Positions 7,621 through 15,688 of a DNA stretch of 52,965 nt are shown here, one piece after another (within the stretch, counting starts at the first letter, position 1; the number at the start of each line of letters is the position of its first letter). This stretch comes from Nostoc sp. FACHB-892 (GTDB taxonomy: Bacteria > Cyanobacteriota > Cyanobacteriia > Cyanobacteriales > Nostocaceae), in NCBI RefSeq assembly GCF_014698795.1, contig NZ_JACJTR010000041.1, forward strand, positions 1 through 52,965, given 5' to 3'. The position numbers and the translations under genes are program-made. The notes under the pieces are model-generated. The model searched no databases, was not told where the DNA came from, and saw nothing but the letters and a program-made list of their open reading frames with translations.

Positions 7621-7647
7621 AAAGGGAGGCTAACAACCTCCCTTTTT
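7621..7647 (+). terminator. Intrinsic terminator
   Basis: AAAGGGAGG (7621-7629) pairs perfectly with CCTCCCTTT (7637-7645) and is followed by TT. It ends the small gene at 7454-7615. Confidence 0.85.
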
Positions 7648-7762
7648 AAGTGCCTAAAAGCTAAATAGGTACTTACACTAATGTATAAAAACTAACTATA
7701 GATTATATTATTGTTATAGGTTACTAGGTATATCTTTTTTAAGTTAATAGTGTCATGAAGGT

Positions 7763-7801
7763 ACACTCTACTGTATTGGTTGCAGTAGGGTGTTTTTTTT
7801 T
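7763..7801 (+). terminator. Strong orphan terminator
   Basis: ACACTCTACTG (7763-7773) pairs with CAGTAGGGTGT (7783-7793), ten Watson-Crick pairs and one G-U, followed by at least eight T. The preceding gene already has its own terminator at 7621-7647, so this one ends a transcript with no visible gene in 7650-7760, or acts in the leader of the gene at 7896. Confidence 0.8.
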
Positions 7802-7895
7802 AGCGATCACTCTGTTCCTATAAATATATACCTTGTTCCCAAATGATTTAGAATTCCTATAGAAAATTTCCTTATAATATGCTTTTTGTTTAACG

Positions 7896-8339
7896 ATGAT
7901 AAAAAAATTACCCACAGGTATTAGTAGAGGCGTAGAATTTTGGGATTTGAAACAGTTTCGTGCTGACTGCTATGAAGTTGCACGTACCATACATGCAAAA
8001 GTTTTAGAAGTGAGAGAGGGTGGACAGTACAGAAATTACTACTTGTGCCGTATGCAGTTGCGGGAATATCACAACTGTAGCAGTATGAATGTCACCATCC
8101 TGCTAAATAATCAGATGCTCGCTTTCAGCAGCACAGAAGATATACAATTTGTTTTTTTTAATGTGCCACTGTTGCAAGCTGCATTTGAGGCTTTGGGGTA
8201 TGAGGTGCTGAGTAAAGAGTATTTAGAAACTGATCCAACAGAAGAACATGTTGCAGATTTGAGTGCAGAAGAGTTAAAAGATTATCGATACTGGGCACCG
8301 AATCAAATAGGACAAATAATTTTCAATAACTGGGATTGA
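7896..8339 (+). CDS. Conserved-looking protein of unknown function
   Basis: A 147-residue soluble protein with no recognised motif. It is mixed alpha/beta, with an aromatic-rich middle (QYRNYYLCRMQLREYHNC) and an acidic segment (ETDPTEEHVADLSAEELKDYRYW) near the end. It is convergent with the ATPase operon at 8383-13061; only 43 bp separate the two stops. Frame length and codon use support a real gene. Confidence 0.65.
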   Translation: MIKKLPTGISRGVEFWDLKQFRADCYEVARTIHAKVLEVREGGQYRNYYLCRMQLREYHNCSSMNVTILLNNQMLAFSSTEDIQFVFFNVPLLQAAFEALGYEVLSKEYLETDPTEEHVADLSAEELKDYRYWAPNQIGQIIFNNWD

Positions 8340-8382
8340 AACCTAATAACGATTGGCTAGAAAAATATTCAAAATTTTTGAT

Positions 8383-10554
8383 TTATTTCCAGATAATCTT
8401 ATTGCTAACTGTGCGCTTTTTGCAGTCTAAACAGCGATATCTATTGTCATTCTGTAGCTTTAGATTTGCACTCCCACAATGGGGACAGTGGGGAATTGTA
8501 CCAGATTGGTAACTACCCTCTATAGTCAAAATTGGTGGTAAGCTTACCATTGTGTCAGCGCTTGCTGTGTAATAGTTTGGGCTTTTGCTTACCAGTCCAT
8601 TGCCAATTATGCCAGGGGACTTGGCAAGTCTTGCCAGTCGCTTTGTCTCCTCTATTTCTTGATAGTTAAAACTGACTTTATCTAGATTAGGTAAAAAATA
8701 AAGCTTGGGTGAGCGAGAATCGACTACTAAGGCTACTCTCAATAATCTCGCATCGTCGGTTACTAACTCGTTTTTATGGTCGATATATTCCTCTATAGCG
8801 TCTAAATTACGAGTCAACTTAGCTAGGTTAGACTCGCTATTTTTCCCTTTCCCGTAGGTATTTAGATAATGTCTAATCTTGGGAATGCCAATAATTATCT
8901 CGGTAAAAAGTGACCGATCATCATTAGTAAAACCTGGGATTTGTTTAGTCATTACTGATTGACCCGACACAATCCAGCCGATGTTATTGTGTCCAAACTG
9001 TTTAAAAATCTTCTTAAGGTTTTCCCCTGCCTTATATGGTTCACTGCAAGAATTTAGAGTGTTGTCAAGTTCATCCCATGCCCAAATTTGAAAGAAGTTA
9101 GCAGCGAATGTGGGGTTTTGAACTCTAAAATTTCCATCGTCTAAACAATCATCAAAGGACTTAATCGCGGCTGTGGTATCGCCATATTTAAGAAAATGCT
9201 CTAATGGGTAATTGCTATCTTTGAGTGAAGCGATCGCACCGGGGTAAGATACCGTAACCAAAGTATGAGGCACTTTCTCACCTTTCCCAGTATTGCCGCG
9301 AGTGCATCCAGCTTTGACAATTTCGCTAATCATTACCGCAGTGGTTGGGGTTTTACCAACGCCCGGATCTGCTATCAGCCGATAACGAATTGGGTGACTG
9401 ACTACATAGTTAATAAATTCGTCAGCAGTCCCAACCATCAACTTAATTTCATCTGCTTTGATAGCTGGCTCCATCCGGTAACTGACCACAATACAGTCAG
9501 TTACTTCTAACTTTCTGACAGAAGTAATTTTGAATAATCCCAGCTTTTTAGCAATTGTCCCAGAGTGCTTTAAAATCGCCTCTACAACGGCTTTGGGATT
9601 TAGAGAGCGCGAATACCCATAACCCACATCTACAACGCCGTCAGGCTTCACCTGAAAGCCTTTAACGCTCAAAGCTAGCCTGATATCACTAAACAGGGTA
9701 CGCGGTATTTCGTTGGCGATTTTCCCGTTGATATCAAAGCCAAAGTCACCATACAGGGGTTCTACTAAATCACCTTGTAATTGTTGCTGTAACTGACCTA
9801 CACGCTCGTTTAGTAGTTCGATTTGCAGAAGATAATTTTGGCGTTCACTTGCGATCGCCTCCCCAACCTCATCTAAATTTTCGTTATAGCTACTTGCTAA
9901 ACTCTTGATAATTTCAGCTTTACTTTGATGACCGTGTGCCACCTTCTCACCCCAGGATTGCAGCCTTCTGAATAACTGCATAGCTTCACTGGTTATCGAG
10001 TCATGCTCAGTATAGATTTTCTCTAACTCCTGAGACTTGGCAAGTTGAAAGCGTTGATTAGCTTCAGTCTCTACCTGAGATTTAAAGTTAAATTCCCATT
10101 GCTCACATTCAGATTCTAAATATTCAATACGCTGTTTATCTTGCTGTGACTGGGTAAACGCTTGGTTCAACTTGGCTTGCAGTTGAGCGATTAAAGTCGT
10201 GTTTTCTAATTTGCTGTGACCTAGCGAGTTGATGGTATTCCGAGCTTCTTTGAGTTCATCTTTCAAAGATTCTAGCTGGCTGCTAGCATTGGTTAACTTT
10301 GACTTGCAAGTGTCGAAATCTCTGATTATTTTATGGAGTGTTTCACCTGCTTTTTGATTTTTACTTTCGGCATCATTTAGTAATCTCTGTGATTTAGTAT
10401 CAGCGATAAAGTAAGTAATAAAACTTGCTGGCAATGCTCCCACACCAAGCATAGAGATTATTTTGGCTATATCGTTGGTGAAACCTCCAGAAGCGATCGC
10501 CAACCCAGCGCACAAGCTAAAAGCACTTACCCCTAAGCTGTGAGATAATCTCAT
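8383..10554 (-). CDS. Membrane-anchored coiled-coil P-loop ATPase with zinc ribbon
   Basis: A 723-residue protein of unusual build. Residues about 7-50 hold two hydrophobic segments. Residues about 55-260 are a long coiled coil. The ATPase domain has Walker A ADPGVGKTP (about residue 400), Walker B FFQIWAWDELDN (about 495), and IVSGQS further on, which resembles the sensor strand of HerA/FtsK-type motors. The C-terminus is a zinc ribbon, CPHCGSANL through RCLDCKKR. A strong Shine-Dalgarno, GGAGGTG, precedes the ATG, which overlaps the upstream stop (ATGA). A role in moving or anchoring DNA at the membrane (transfer, segregation) is plausible but inferred; I recognise no named family. Confidence 0.75.
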   Translation of the reverse strand: MRLSHSLGVSAFSLCAGLAIASGGFTNDIAKIISMLGVGALPASFITYFIADTKSQRLLNDAESKNQKAGETLHKIIRDFDTCKSKLTNASSQLESLKDELKEARNTINSLGHSKLENTTLIAQLQAKLNQAFTQSQQDKQRIEYLESECEQWEFNFKSQVETEANQRFQLAKSQELEKIYTEHDSITSEAMQLFRRLQSWGEKVAHGHQSKAEIIKSLASSYNENLDEVGEAIASERQNYLLQIELLNERVGQLQQQLQGDLVEPLYGDFGFDINGKIANEIPRTLFSDIRLALSVKGFQVKPDGVVDVGYGYSRSLNPKAVVEAILKHSGTIAKKLGLFKITSVRKLEVTDCIVVSYRMEPAIKADEIKLMVGTADEFINYVVSHPIRYRLIADPGVGKTPTTAVMISEIVKAGCTRGNTGKGEKVPHTLVTVSYPGAIASLKDSNYPLEHFLKYGDTTAAIKSFDDCLDDGNFRVQNPTFAANFFQIWAWDELDNTLNSCSEPYKAGENLKKIFKQFGHNNIGWIVSGQSVMTKQIPGFTNDDRSLFTEIIIGIPKIRHYLNTYGKGKNSESNLAKLTRNLDAIEEYIDHKNELVTDDARLLRVALVVDSRSPKLYFLPNLDKVSFNYQEIEETKRLARLAKSPGIIGNGLVSKSPNYYTASADTMVSLPPILTIEGSYQSGTIPHCPHCGSANLKLQNDNRYRCLDCKKRTVSNKIIWK

Positions 10555-11216
10555 GATTTCACCTCCAGATAATCGCCCAACTGTGCTTTAAAGCTTGCCA
10601 GATTCCCCTGTGACTCAACAGTTTTTAGCCTTAATTCCTCAGCTTTTATTTGTGCTTGTAATAGTTTTTGGTCTAGTTCATCTTTGCTGTAAACCGAGAT
10701 ATTTGTATCAGCGATTGTCTTTACTTGGCTGACATCTAAAGCAACTGATTTTTGGGTAGTCACCTCTTTTTGATTAAGGTAATCCAAATAATTACCTTTG
10801 ACTTTCTCAATCTCGGTAGCCGCTTGGATGCCAGCACCAAAAGCCTTTGAGTGCTTACCAATTACAGTAAATTTCTCGCGTGTTAGGTCGAGCGCGGCTC
10901 CCGTCAATTTGAGCGATCGGGTAGCACCTTCATAAATTTTCATCCCCTTGTCAAATTGGCTTTGATTTGCCTGTGGGAGCGTTTCAGGAGGATTTAGCGG
11001 ATCTGAAATATGGTATTGATTGGGCTGGAATGGTGGCATCATTCCCGGTATTAAATCCGGTGTAACGGTCAACAATCCAGGGATACGGCTATCTATGGGA
11101 ATAGTGGCAGGGGTAGCAGATGTGGAATTAGTGCTAGATGCCGAGTTTTGTTTACGTCCTGCCAACTTTTCAGCTACAGCTTTAGCGGCTGCTTTTGTAG
11201 TATCAATTTTTGCCAT
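10551..11216 (-). CDS. Helical protein coupled to the membrane ATPase
   Basis: A 221-residue protein. The N-terminus is basic and alanine-rich (TKAAAKAVAEKLAGRK), followed by a low-complexity serine/threonine/proline region (about 24-95). The C-terminal half is helical and probably coiled coil (DELDQKLLQAQIKAEELRLKTVE). The stop overlaps the start of the ATPase gene by four bases and its own start overlaps the preceding frame by 14, so the three genes are translationally coupled. It is a likely structural or adaptor partner of the ATPase. Function unknown. Confidence 0.7.
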   Translation of the reverse strand: MAKIDTTKAAAKAVAEKLAGRKQNSASSTNSTSATPATIPIDSRIPGLLTVTPDLIPGMMPPFQPNQYHISDPLNPPETLPQANQSQFDKGMKIYEGATRSLKLTGAALDLTREKFTVIGKHSKAFGAGIQAATEIEKVKGNYLDYLNQKEVTTQKSVALDVSQVKTIADTNISVYSKDELDQKLLQAQIKAEELRLKTVESQGNLASFKAQLGDYLEVKS

Positions 11217-11397
11217 TGTTGAAAAATCTTCTGGTGTTGATTAAGGATTGATATTTAATTTCTAATTGCCGAAATGCCTTGTCAATTTCGCTAAATTCCA
11301 GCGCTAATTCCTCATCTAAATCGTATTTTTTGAGGACTTGTTTTAACTCTGTTTCGTCCGTTTTTGCATCCTGAATGTGGCTATTTAAGTCATCCAT
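11203..11397 (-). CDS. Small acidic helical protein
   Basis: Sixty-four residues from ATG 11397 (MDDLNSHIQ). The frame stays open to 11499, but the extra 34 residues read like translated leader and would cross the hairpin at 11481-11512. The peptide is acidic and helical (ETELKQVLKKYDLDEELALEFSEIDKAF). It overlaps the next gene by 14 bases, which ties it to the ATPase operon. No family recognised. Confidence 0.6.
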   Translation of the reverse strand: MDDLNSHIQDAKTDETELKQVLKKYDLDEELALEFSEIDKAFRQLEIKYQSLINTRRFFNNGKN

Positions 11398-11480
11398 AAA
11401 GCGTTTTGATATAGGTGTTGTATGGCATAATTGCTGGGTAATTAAGATACATTCCCAAAACGGGATTTTACAAATGTTGA

Positions 11481-11512
11481 AGGGGATGCTGGCAAACATC
11501 CCCTTTTTTTTA
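11481..11512 (+). terminator. Plus-strand terminator antisense to the operon
   Basis: AAGGGGATG and CATCCCCTT form a nine-pair stem with an eight-base loop, followed by TTTTTT on the plus strand. No plus-strand gene precedes it, while the minus strand shows only TTCAAC after the stem. A short antisense transcript ending here is possible. Upstream, TTTTGA, 16 bases and CATAAT (about 11404-11431) could be its promoter. Confidence 0.6.
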
Positions 11513-11692
11513 GCGCCTACCTTGCCCTCTATGTGGTTGTGGCTCTGTTGGTAGGTTTACCTTTTCTACTGATAGGGTTATCTGTTCTGCTACCACTATT
11601 TTTTGAGGTGGATTGTCCTTAAAACTGGCAAGGCTAGGCATGATAGATGTAGCCATAACGGGAATGGCTAGCAACGTAGAGTAAAATTTCAT
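11510..11692 (-). CDS. Small exported peptide of unknown function
   Basis: Sixty residues with an N-terminal export signal (MKFYSTLLAIPVMATSIMPSLAS, probable cleavage after SLAS) and a short polar mature part ending in QPHRGQGRR. It lies inside the ATPase operon. There is no clear ribosome site before the ATG. Periplasmic or secreted location follows from the signal peptide; the role is unknown. Confidence 0.5.
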   Translation of the reverse strand: MKFYSTLLAIPVMATSIMPSLASFKDNPPQKIVVAEQITLSVEKVNLPTEPQPHRGQGRR

Positions 11693-11809
11693 TGGTTGTT
11701 AATCTTGATAGAGGTTTATGACTGGGCGATCGCTTACTTTGTCCGAGCCAGCGATCGCTCTATACCGAGAGCAAAAATTATTTTGCAAAACCTTCACACC
11801 TAAATACTT

Positions 11810-12013
11810 CTAGTCAACAACAACAGCGCATTCAAGACAATTAAAATATTGCTTAACGTCACCAAAAGCCACATCACAATCGAAGCGCAAGCCCTTAAAC
11901 TGTGGATGTTGGCGGATTTGCTCAAGTAATTCTTGGGCTTGAAAAACTAACTCTGGCAACGAATTAGCGTTTATGCTTACCTCTGGTTTAATGTCGGAAA
12001 GTGTAAAAGTCAT
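11810..12013 (-). CDS. Small protein of unknown function
   Basis: Sixty-seven residues, with a leucine-rich helix (LPELVFQAQELLEQIRQHPQF) followed by a strand-rich end that holds three cysteines (FDCDV, NCLECAVVVD). Purine-rich AGAAAGAG lies before the ATG. Its orientation and position place it in the operon running from 13061 down to 8383. No family recognised. Confidence 0.55.
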   Translation of the reverse strand: MTFTLSDIKPEVSINANSLPELVFQAQELLEQIRQHPQFKGLRFDCDVAFGDVKQYFNCLECAVVVD

Positions 12014-12080
12014 GGCGTTAGCACTCTTTCTAATAACCAGTTAACAAAGTCGAGGGGAAATAACAGAATGTTGATCGCTC

Positions 12081-12689
12081 TCACGCGATTAGCTTTTTTC
12101 CCAATTCGGTGATGATGCCTTCAATCTCTTGGGCAAGGTCAGTTTCATCTGGGGTAATTGCTACAGGTTCTAAAGCCTTACTGGCCAAATCTCTAATCGC
12201 TCCCAGATATCCTTGCTTTTGGTGTTGCCAGTGCTGATTGATGCCCTCTGCTAACTCCGCATCTCTCACAGCCAAGTTATTTAAAATCAGTTGGTTTTTA
12301 AGTTGGGCGATCGAGTCCACTAGTGCTATCTCCTCAGATGCCTGCCTAGTTAGTTGCTCAATTAGCGTTAGTTGGGCGTTAGGTATTGGGGATTGGGTAG
12401 GCGCTGTTAAATGTCGCTCTTGCTGGGGCAGAGAAAGGGTATTCTGTTGCTGTTCTGTAGCTGGTTCAATCTCCTGTTGTGGAGAAGTTTCGGGTAATTG
12501 TGGCTGGAAGTGGGAAGCGATCGCTTCTAAATCTGCTTCTGAAACTGCCTTTACAGTGTCGAAATCATCCGGGCGAACATGGCTTAAAGCCAGTCTCAAG
12601 CTCTGTTCCGTCGTCATGTATTTTAAGCAGGCATCATGAATGCTTACTGTGTCCTGTGTTGGCGCTGTGGTTCTCTTCCGTGCTGCCAT
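12081..12689 (-). CDS. Unknown operon protein, glutamine-rich linker
   Basis: A 202-residue protein. A basic start (MAARKRTTAPTQ) leads into a helical N-terminal domain (to about 65), then a low-complexity Q/P/E linker (about 65-105), then a helical C-terminal domain (NAQLTLIEQLTRQASEEIALV onward). GGGAG lies nine bases before the ATG, inside the end of the preceding gene, whose stop is three bases upstream, so the two are co-translated. The partner is a helix-turn-helix protein, which hints at a role in a DNA-bound complex. No family recognised. Confidence 0.65.
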   Translation of the reverse strand: MAARKRTTAPTQDTVSIHDACLKYMTTEQSLRLALSHVRPDDFDTVKAVSEADLEAIASHFQPQLPETSPQQEIEPATEQQQNTLSLPQQERHLTAPTQSPIPNAQLTLIEQLTRQASEEIALVDSIAQLKNQLILNNLAVRDAELAEGINQHWQHQKQGYLGAIRDLASKALEPVAITPDETDLAQEIEGIITELGKKLIA

Positions 12690-12692
12690 GAT

Positions 12693-13061
12693 TTACGCTC
12701 CCTTTTGTATTTTTTGGATTTGCCCGAATGCTTGCTGATAGCGGTATCTAGAAAAATCGTTGGGGTTTTTGGTGATATAGCCTTTTACTCGTTCAGACCG
12801 TCGTAGCTGTGCCATTAATCGCCCTACTCGCCCTAAAACCCATGCTTGATAGGGTGATAAGGGTGATTCCCGGTCGTAACTGCCATCGTGGTTTTTGGGG
12901 TAGGCATCTCTGAAACTGGGGATTCTCCAAAAAGCTAAATTCTCCCAAGTGACCAAAGTAGAACGGCTAACACCCAAGACCTCAGCTAAATATGTCTTGG
13001 TAGATGGAAAATCAAGGAATGAGTCTAAATCTGTAGAATGCTTACTCCGTCTAGGTTTCAT
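12693..13061 (-). CDS. Helix-turn-helix DNA-binding protein, first gene of operon
   Basis: A 122-residue basic protein. KTYLAEVLGVSRSTLVTWENL (about 22-42) is a clear helix-turn-helix of the MerR/Xre type. The rest is rich in Arg, Trp and Tyr (RYRYQQAFGQIQKIQ at the end). As the promoter-proximal gene of the ATPase operon, next to a palindromic operator at 13236-13257, it is the natural candidate for its regulator; alternatively it binds a plasmid site for segregation. Confidence 0.75.
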   Translation of the reverse strand: MKPRRSKHSTDLDSFLDFPSTKTYLAEVLGVSRSTLVTWENLAFWRIPSFRDAYPKNHDGSYDRESPLSPYQAWVLGRVGRLMAQLRRSERVKGYITKNPNDFSRYRYQQAFGQIQKIQKGA

Positions 13062-13235
13062 GGGTTTACTACAGTAATCAATGTGAATCAGATATTAACT
13101 AGCTAGCAATCAGAATAAGTACACATCACGATGTAGCACCTAAACGCTAAACCCTTTACTGTGTAAACCGTTGGGGTACTCGTAGGACGCTAATTAGTGG
13201 CTTATTGCCGATCAATTGTTCTTGCTGATATGATA

Positions 13236-13257
13236 ACAAGTGTTCATGTACACTTGT
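13236..13257. promoter_or_regulatory. Operator palindrome between divergent operons
   Basis: ACAAGTGT (13236-13243) and ACACTTGT (13250-13257) are perfect eight-base inverted arms with a six-base spacer. The site sits between the divergent genes at 13061 (minus) and 13327 (plus). Either the helix-turn-helix or the ribbon-helix-helix protein encoded beside it could be the ligand. Confidence 0.7.
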
Positions 13258-13326
13258 CAAGAAAAAACTTTGCTACTCTCTGAGTTCATGCCAGCATAGA
13301 TGTAATATCTATGCTGTTAAGTATTT

Positions 13327-13539
13327 ATGGGCGACAACCTTCGAGGCAAGAGAGGTGATCCAAACTATCGATTAATCTCTGGCTATGTACCTAAAGACCT
13401 TGCATTATTGTTTAAAACGATCTGTGCTGCCACAGAAACAGACCAAAGCAAAGCACTTGAAGAGATGATTGCCAAATGGGCCAGGGAAAAACAATCAGTT
13501 CTTGACGGAATGAAACAGGAGAATGAAAAGCCAGCATGA
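13327..13539 (+). CDS. Ribbon-helix-helix-like DNA-binding protein
   Basis: Seventy residues. A basic flexible start (MGDNLRGKRGDPN) is followed by YRLISGYVPKDLALLFK (strand and helix A) and TETDQSKALEEMIAKWARE (helix B), the layout of small MetJ/Arc or ParG-type repressors that bind palindromes as dimers. It is first in a three-gene operon whose starts overlap the previous stops by four bases. It probably binds the palindrome 70 bp upstream. Confidence 0.7.
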   Translation: MGDNLRGKRGDPNYRLISGYVPKDLALLFKTICAATETDQSKALEEMIAKWAREKQSVLDGMKQENEKPA

Positions 13540-13790
13540 CCAACGCACTAGGAGCCAACGAAGCTGATAAGCCAGAGTCACCCCCAGAAGCATTAGAGAT
13601 AGTAGAAAGCTTCACTACTGCACTAAATAACTTTAATTGGCGGGCTGACTATTTCAAATTCTGTGAAGTTCTGGGCTTCACACTAGATAGCTATTCTGAG
13701 GAGAAATACCAGCAATTTCGAGAACTGGGAAGTTATCTAGACTGTTTTGATAAAGAGGCGATCGCCAAGATGATTGAGGCAGGGCGATGA
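13536..13790 (+). CDS. Small acidic protein, second gene of RHH operon
   Basis: Eighty-four residues, acidic, with no recognised domain. Helical segments rich in aromatic residues (NNFNWRADYFKFCEVLGF) suggest a folded protein. ATGA overlaps link it to the ribbon-helix-helix gene before and the coiled-coil gene after, so the three products are probably made in fixed proportion. Confidence 0.65.
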   Translation: MTNALGANEADKPESPPEALEIVESFTTALNNFNWRADYFKFCEVLGFTLDSYSEEKYQQFRELGSYLDCFDKEAIAKMIEAGR

Positions 13791-14179
13791 CAAATAACGG
13801 AACACCAAATAACAGATTAGATCGGCTTGAAGCCATGCTGACAAGCCATGCTGAAATGCTTAATCAACTAGCTCCATTGATGGCACAAGTGGCCCAGATA
13901 GCCACTACAACATCAGAAACAGTTGCACAGCATGATGAAGTTCTTACCCGCATTGAACAACAGCAGGAATTAAATACTCAGGCGATCTCTGAGTTGACCG
14001 AGAATACTAATCGTGTGTTAGCTCGTAGCGCTGTTTTAGATGATGTACTGCTGGAACTACGCGATAGCCATGAGGAACTTAAGCAAAATTTTCTAGAGAA
14101 TCAGCGTACTACCAACGCCGCATTAAACCAACTTGGGGCTATCTTGGTGCAACTCACACGGATTGATCCTCAGAACTAG
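13787..14179 (+). CDS. Coiled-coil protein, third gene of RHH operon
   Basis: A 130-residue protein that is helical almost throughout, with heptad-like hydrophobic spacing (LDRLEAMLTSHAEMLNQLAPLMAQVAQIA, then ELRDSHEELKQNFLENQRTTNAALNQL). Phage and plasmid proteins of this look are often oligomeric spacers or accessory factors. Function unknown. It overlaps the preceding gene by ATGA. Confidence 0.65.
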   Translation: MTNNGTPNNRLDRLEAMLTSHAEMLNQLAPLMAQVAQIATTTSETVAQHDEVLTRIEQQQELNTQAISELTENTNRVLARSAVLDDVLLELRDSHEELKQNFLENQRTTNAALNQLGAILVQLTRIDPQN

Positions 14180-14226
14180 CGATCGCACTTTTTTACTTTT
14201 TTTTAACAGTTCAAACTAACAAGCTA

Positions 14227-14297
14227 GATCCGTATTGGGCTAGAAAAGCCTAGTAAGGACGGATCGCGGATCGAAGCGCTTGCGATCGCATTTTTTT
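14227..14297 (+). terminator. Compound hairpin and terminator after the RHH operon
   Basis: The outer stem GATCCGT/ACGGATC (about 14227-14263) encloses GGCT/AGCC with an AGAAA loop. Immediately after, GATCG and CGATC around AAGCGCTTG form a second stem, followed by A and seven T (14291-14297). Confidence 0.55.
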
Positions 14298-14415
14298 ACA
14301 AAACTTGGGTTAGTAGCTGACAATTGTAAATCTTTATTGCCTACAAAGTTAATAAATTCGCTGTTGCTAAGTTTCACTATTATTAGATAGCTGAAGAATT
14401 GTAGAAGGTAAAAGT

Positions 14416-15147
14416 ATGGAAATAACCACAGCCCAAAAACAAGAATTGCAGTCTCTTGCACTGTATATTAAAGAATTGCCTCCAGATGATTTACGAATAA
14501 AAATCACAACGGAAAGGCTTGATTTTATTGTACAGTTTTGGGAATTATTAGGAAAAGCTCTTGATGCCTATTTTTCAGATAAAGAAAACCCTATTCCTTC
14601 TTTAAAAGGTGTTACTGAAGAGTTCAAAGAGATGATGCAAGGATGGGTAGATCATTATTTAAATTTATCAGTATTACTTTTTAAAACTGAGCATCTAATA
14701 CGCCAGGAAGCAGAAATACAAGGGTTTACAGTAAAAAATCTTAAACGTTCTGACTTACTAAAATATTTAGCTTTTGAACATTGTCTTTTTGATATTACTC
14801 TAACGAAACAGAAATATTGGGAAAGTCTTGACAAAAGACAGAATCAAGAACGGAGCAGAGAAGTTGTAAAACTTTTTGATGGTGAAACAATACCAGAAAC
14901 CACAAAAAAAAGGTGGGAACAGGAAGATAAAAAGCTATTAAGGTCTGTTGATTTGTCTGAATTATTAAAATTCACTAATCTTTGCGGTCAAATTTTCATG
15001 CAACAAGGTAATTTACCAGAAGCTAAGAAATGGGTATCTCATAATAAAAACAGCAAGTTCTCTAAATTCGCAGTCGTTAATGGCGTACCAACAAAGATTC
15101 CAGGTAGAGGCAAAGACAAGCAGGAACGCAAAAATAGTATCTCTTGA
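14416..15147 (+). CDS. Helical protein of unknown function
   Basis: A 243-residue protein that is helical and lysine/glutamate-rich, with a strongly basic tail (KIPGRGKDKQERKNSIS). GAAGGT sits about six bases before the ATG. It is visibly more AT-rich than the neighbouring operons, which suggests separate acquisition. No motif recognised. Confidence 0.65.
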   Translation: MEITTAQKQELQSLALYIKELPPDDLRIKITTERLDFIVQFWELLGKALDAYFSDKENPIPSLKGVTEEFKEMMQGWVDHYLNLSVLLFKTEHLIRQEAEIQGFTVKNLKRSDLLKYLAFEHCLFDITLTKQKYWESLDKRQNQERSREVVKLFDGETIPETTKKRWEQEDKKLLRSVDLSELLKFTNLCGQIFMQQGNLPEAKKWVSHNKNSKFSKFAVVNGVPTKIPGRGKDKQERKNSIS

Positions 15148-15437
15148 ACCTCTTAACCTTTCTTAACAACTTATCACAGTTTTTCTATTGAGCTTTTATT
15201 GTGCAACTCTTGAGAAAAGAAAAGCAAGTATTCTCTCTTGCTATCTACTTGTATAAAAAAATGCTAGCTACATAGCCCTAAGCTTTTTGAGTGCGATCGC
15301 GGATTAATCCACAGTAAGCACAAAGATACGCTTTCCAGGCGTACCACCAAGACTTTGCAACCAGCAAAGCTAAAAATCAATTTCTTATTTCAAGCTTACT
15401 GGATTAACCTATTAGAACGCAAAACTTAAAAATCTAG

Positions 15438-15468
15438 GGCTGTTCACCACTACAGGACAGGAACAGCC
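15438..15468 (+). promoter_or_regulatory. Hairpin over the ribosome site of the rep operon
   Basis: GGCTGTTC (15438-15445) and GAACAGCC (15461-15468) are perfect eight-base arms; the loop and right arm hold the purine-rich AGGACAGGA. The ATG at 15473 is four bases away. In RNA the stem would hide the ribosome site of the first gene of the replication operon, so it could limit Rep synthesis. Confidence 0.6.
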
Positions 15469-15472
15469 GAAA

Positions 15473-15688
15473 ATGACAAACGCCGACTTTGTGAGAGTAC
15501 GGCGCTATTCAAAACCAAGTTGTAATAGCGCTATTGTACCACAAGAGAATTCCCTCAATCAATATTTGTTATCGATTCATGGACATCAATTAACTGAAGT
15601 AATTGGAAGCATCGAAAGTACTGGTATCACAGGCGATTTAGCAATTTTTATGCTGGCTAACCTTCAAAGTTTGGAGGTGGGAGCATGA
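15473..15688 (+). CDS. Leader gene of the replication operon
   Basis: Seventy-one residues with no recognised domain. Its stop overlaps the next start (ATGA), which in turn overlaps the rep start, so translation of rep probably depends on ribosomes entering here. Its own ribosome site is inside a perfect hairpin. This is the arrangement of plasmid leader peptides that couple copy-number control to rep translation, though the peptide may also act itself. Confidence 0.6.
   Translation: MTNADFVRVRRYSKPSCNSAIVPQENSLNQYLLSIHGHQLTEVIGSIESTGITGDLAIFMLANLQSLEVGA

Noticed and set aside
12238..12691. Frames opposite the 12081-12689 gene
   Set aside because: Antisense shadows; the minus-strand gene fits its operon and has a ribosome site.
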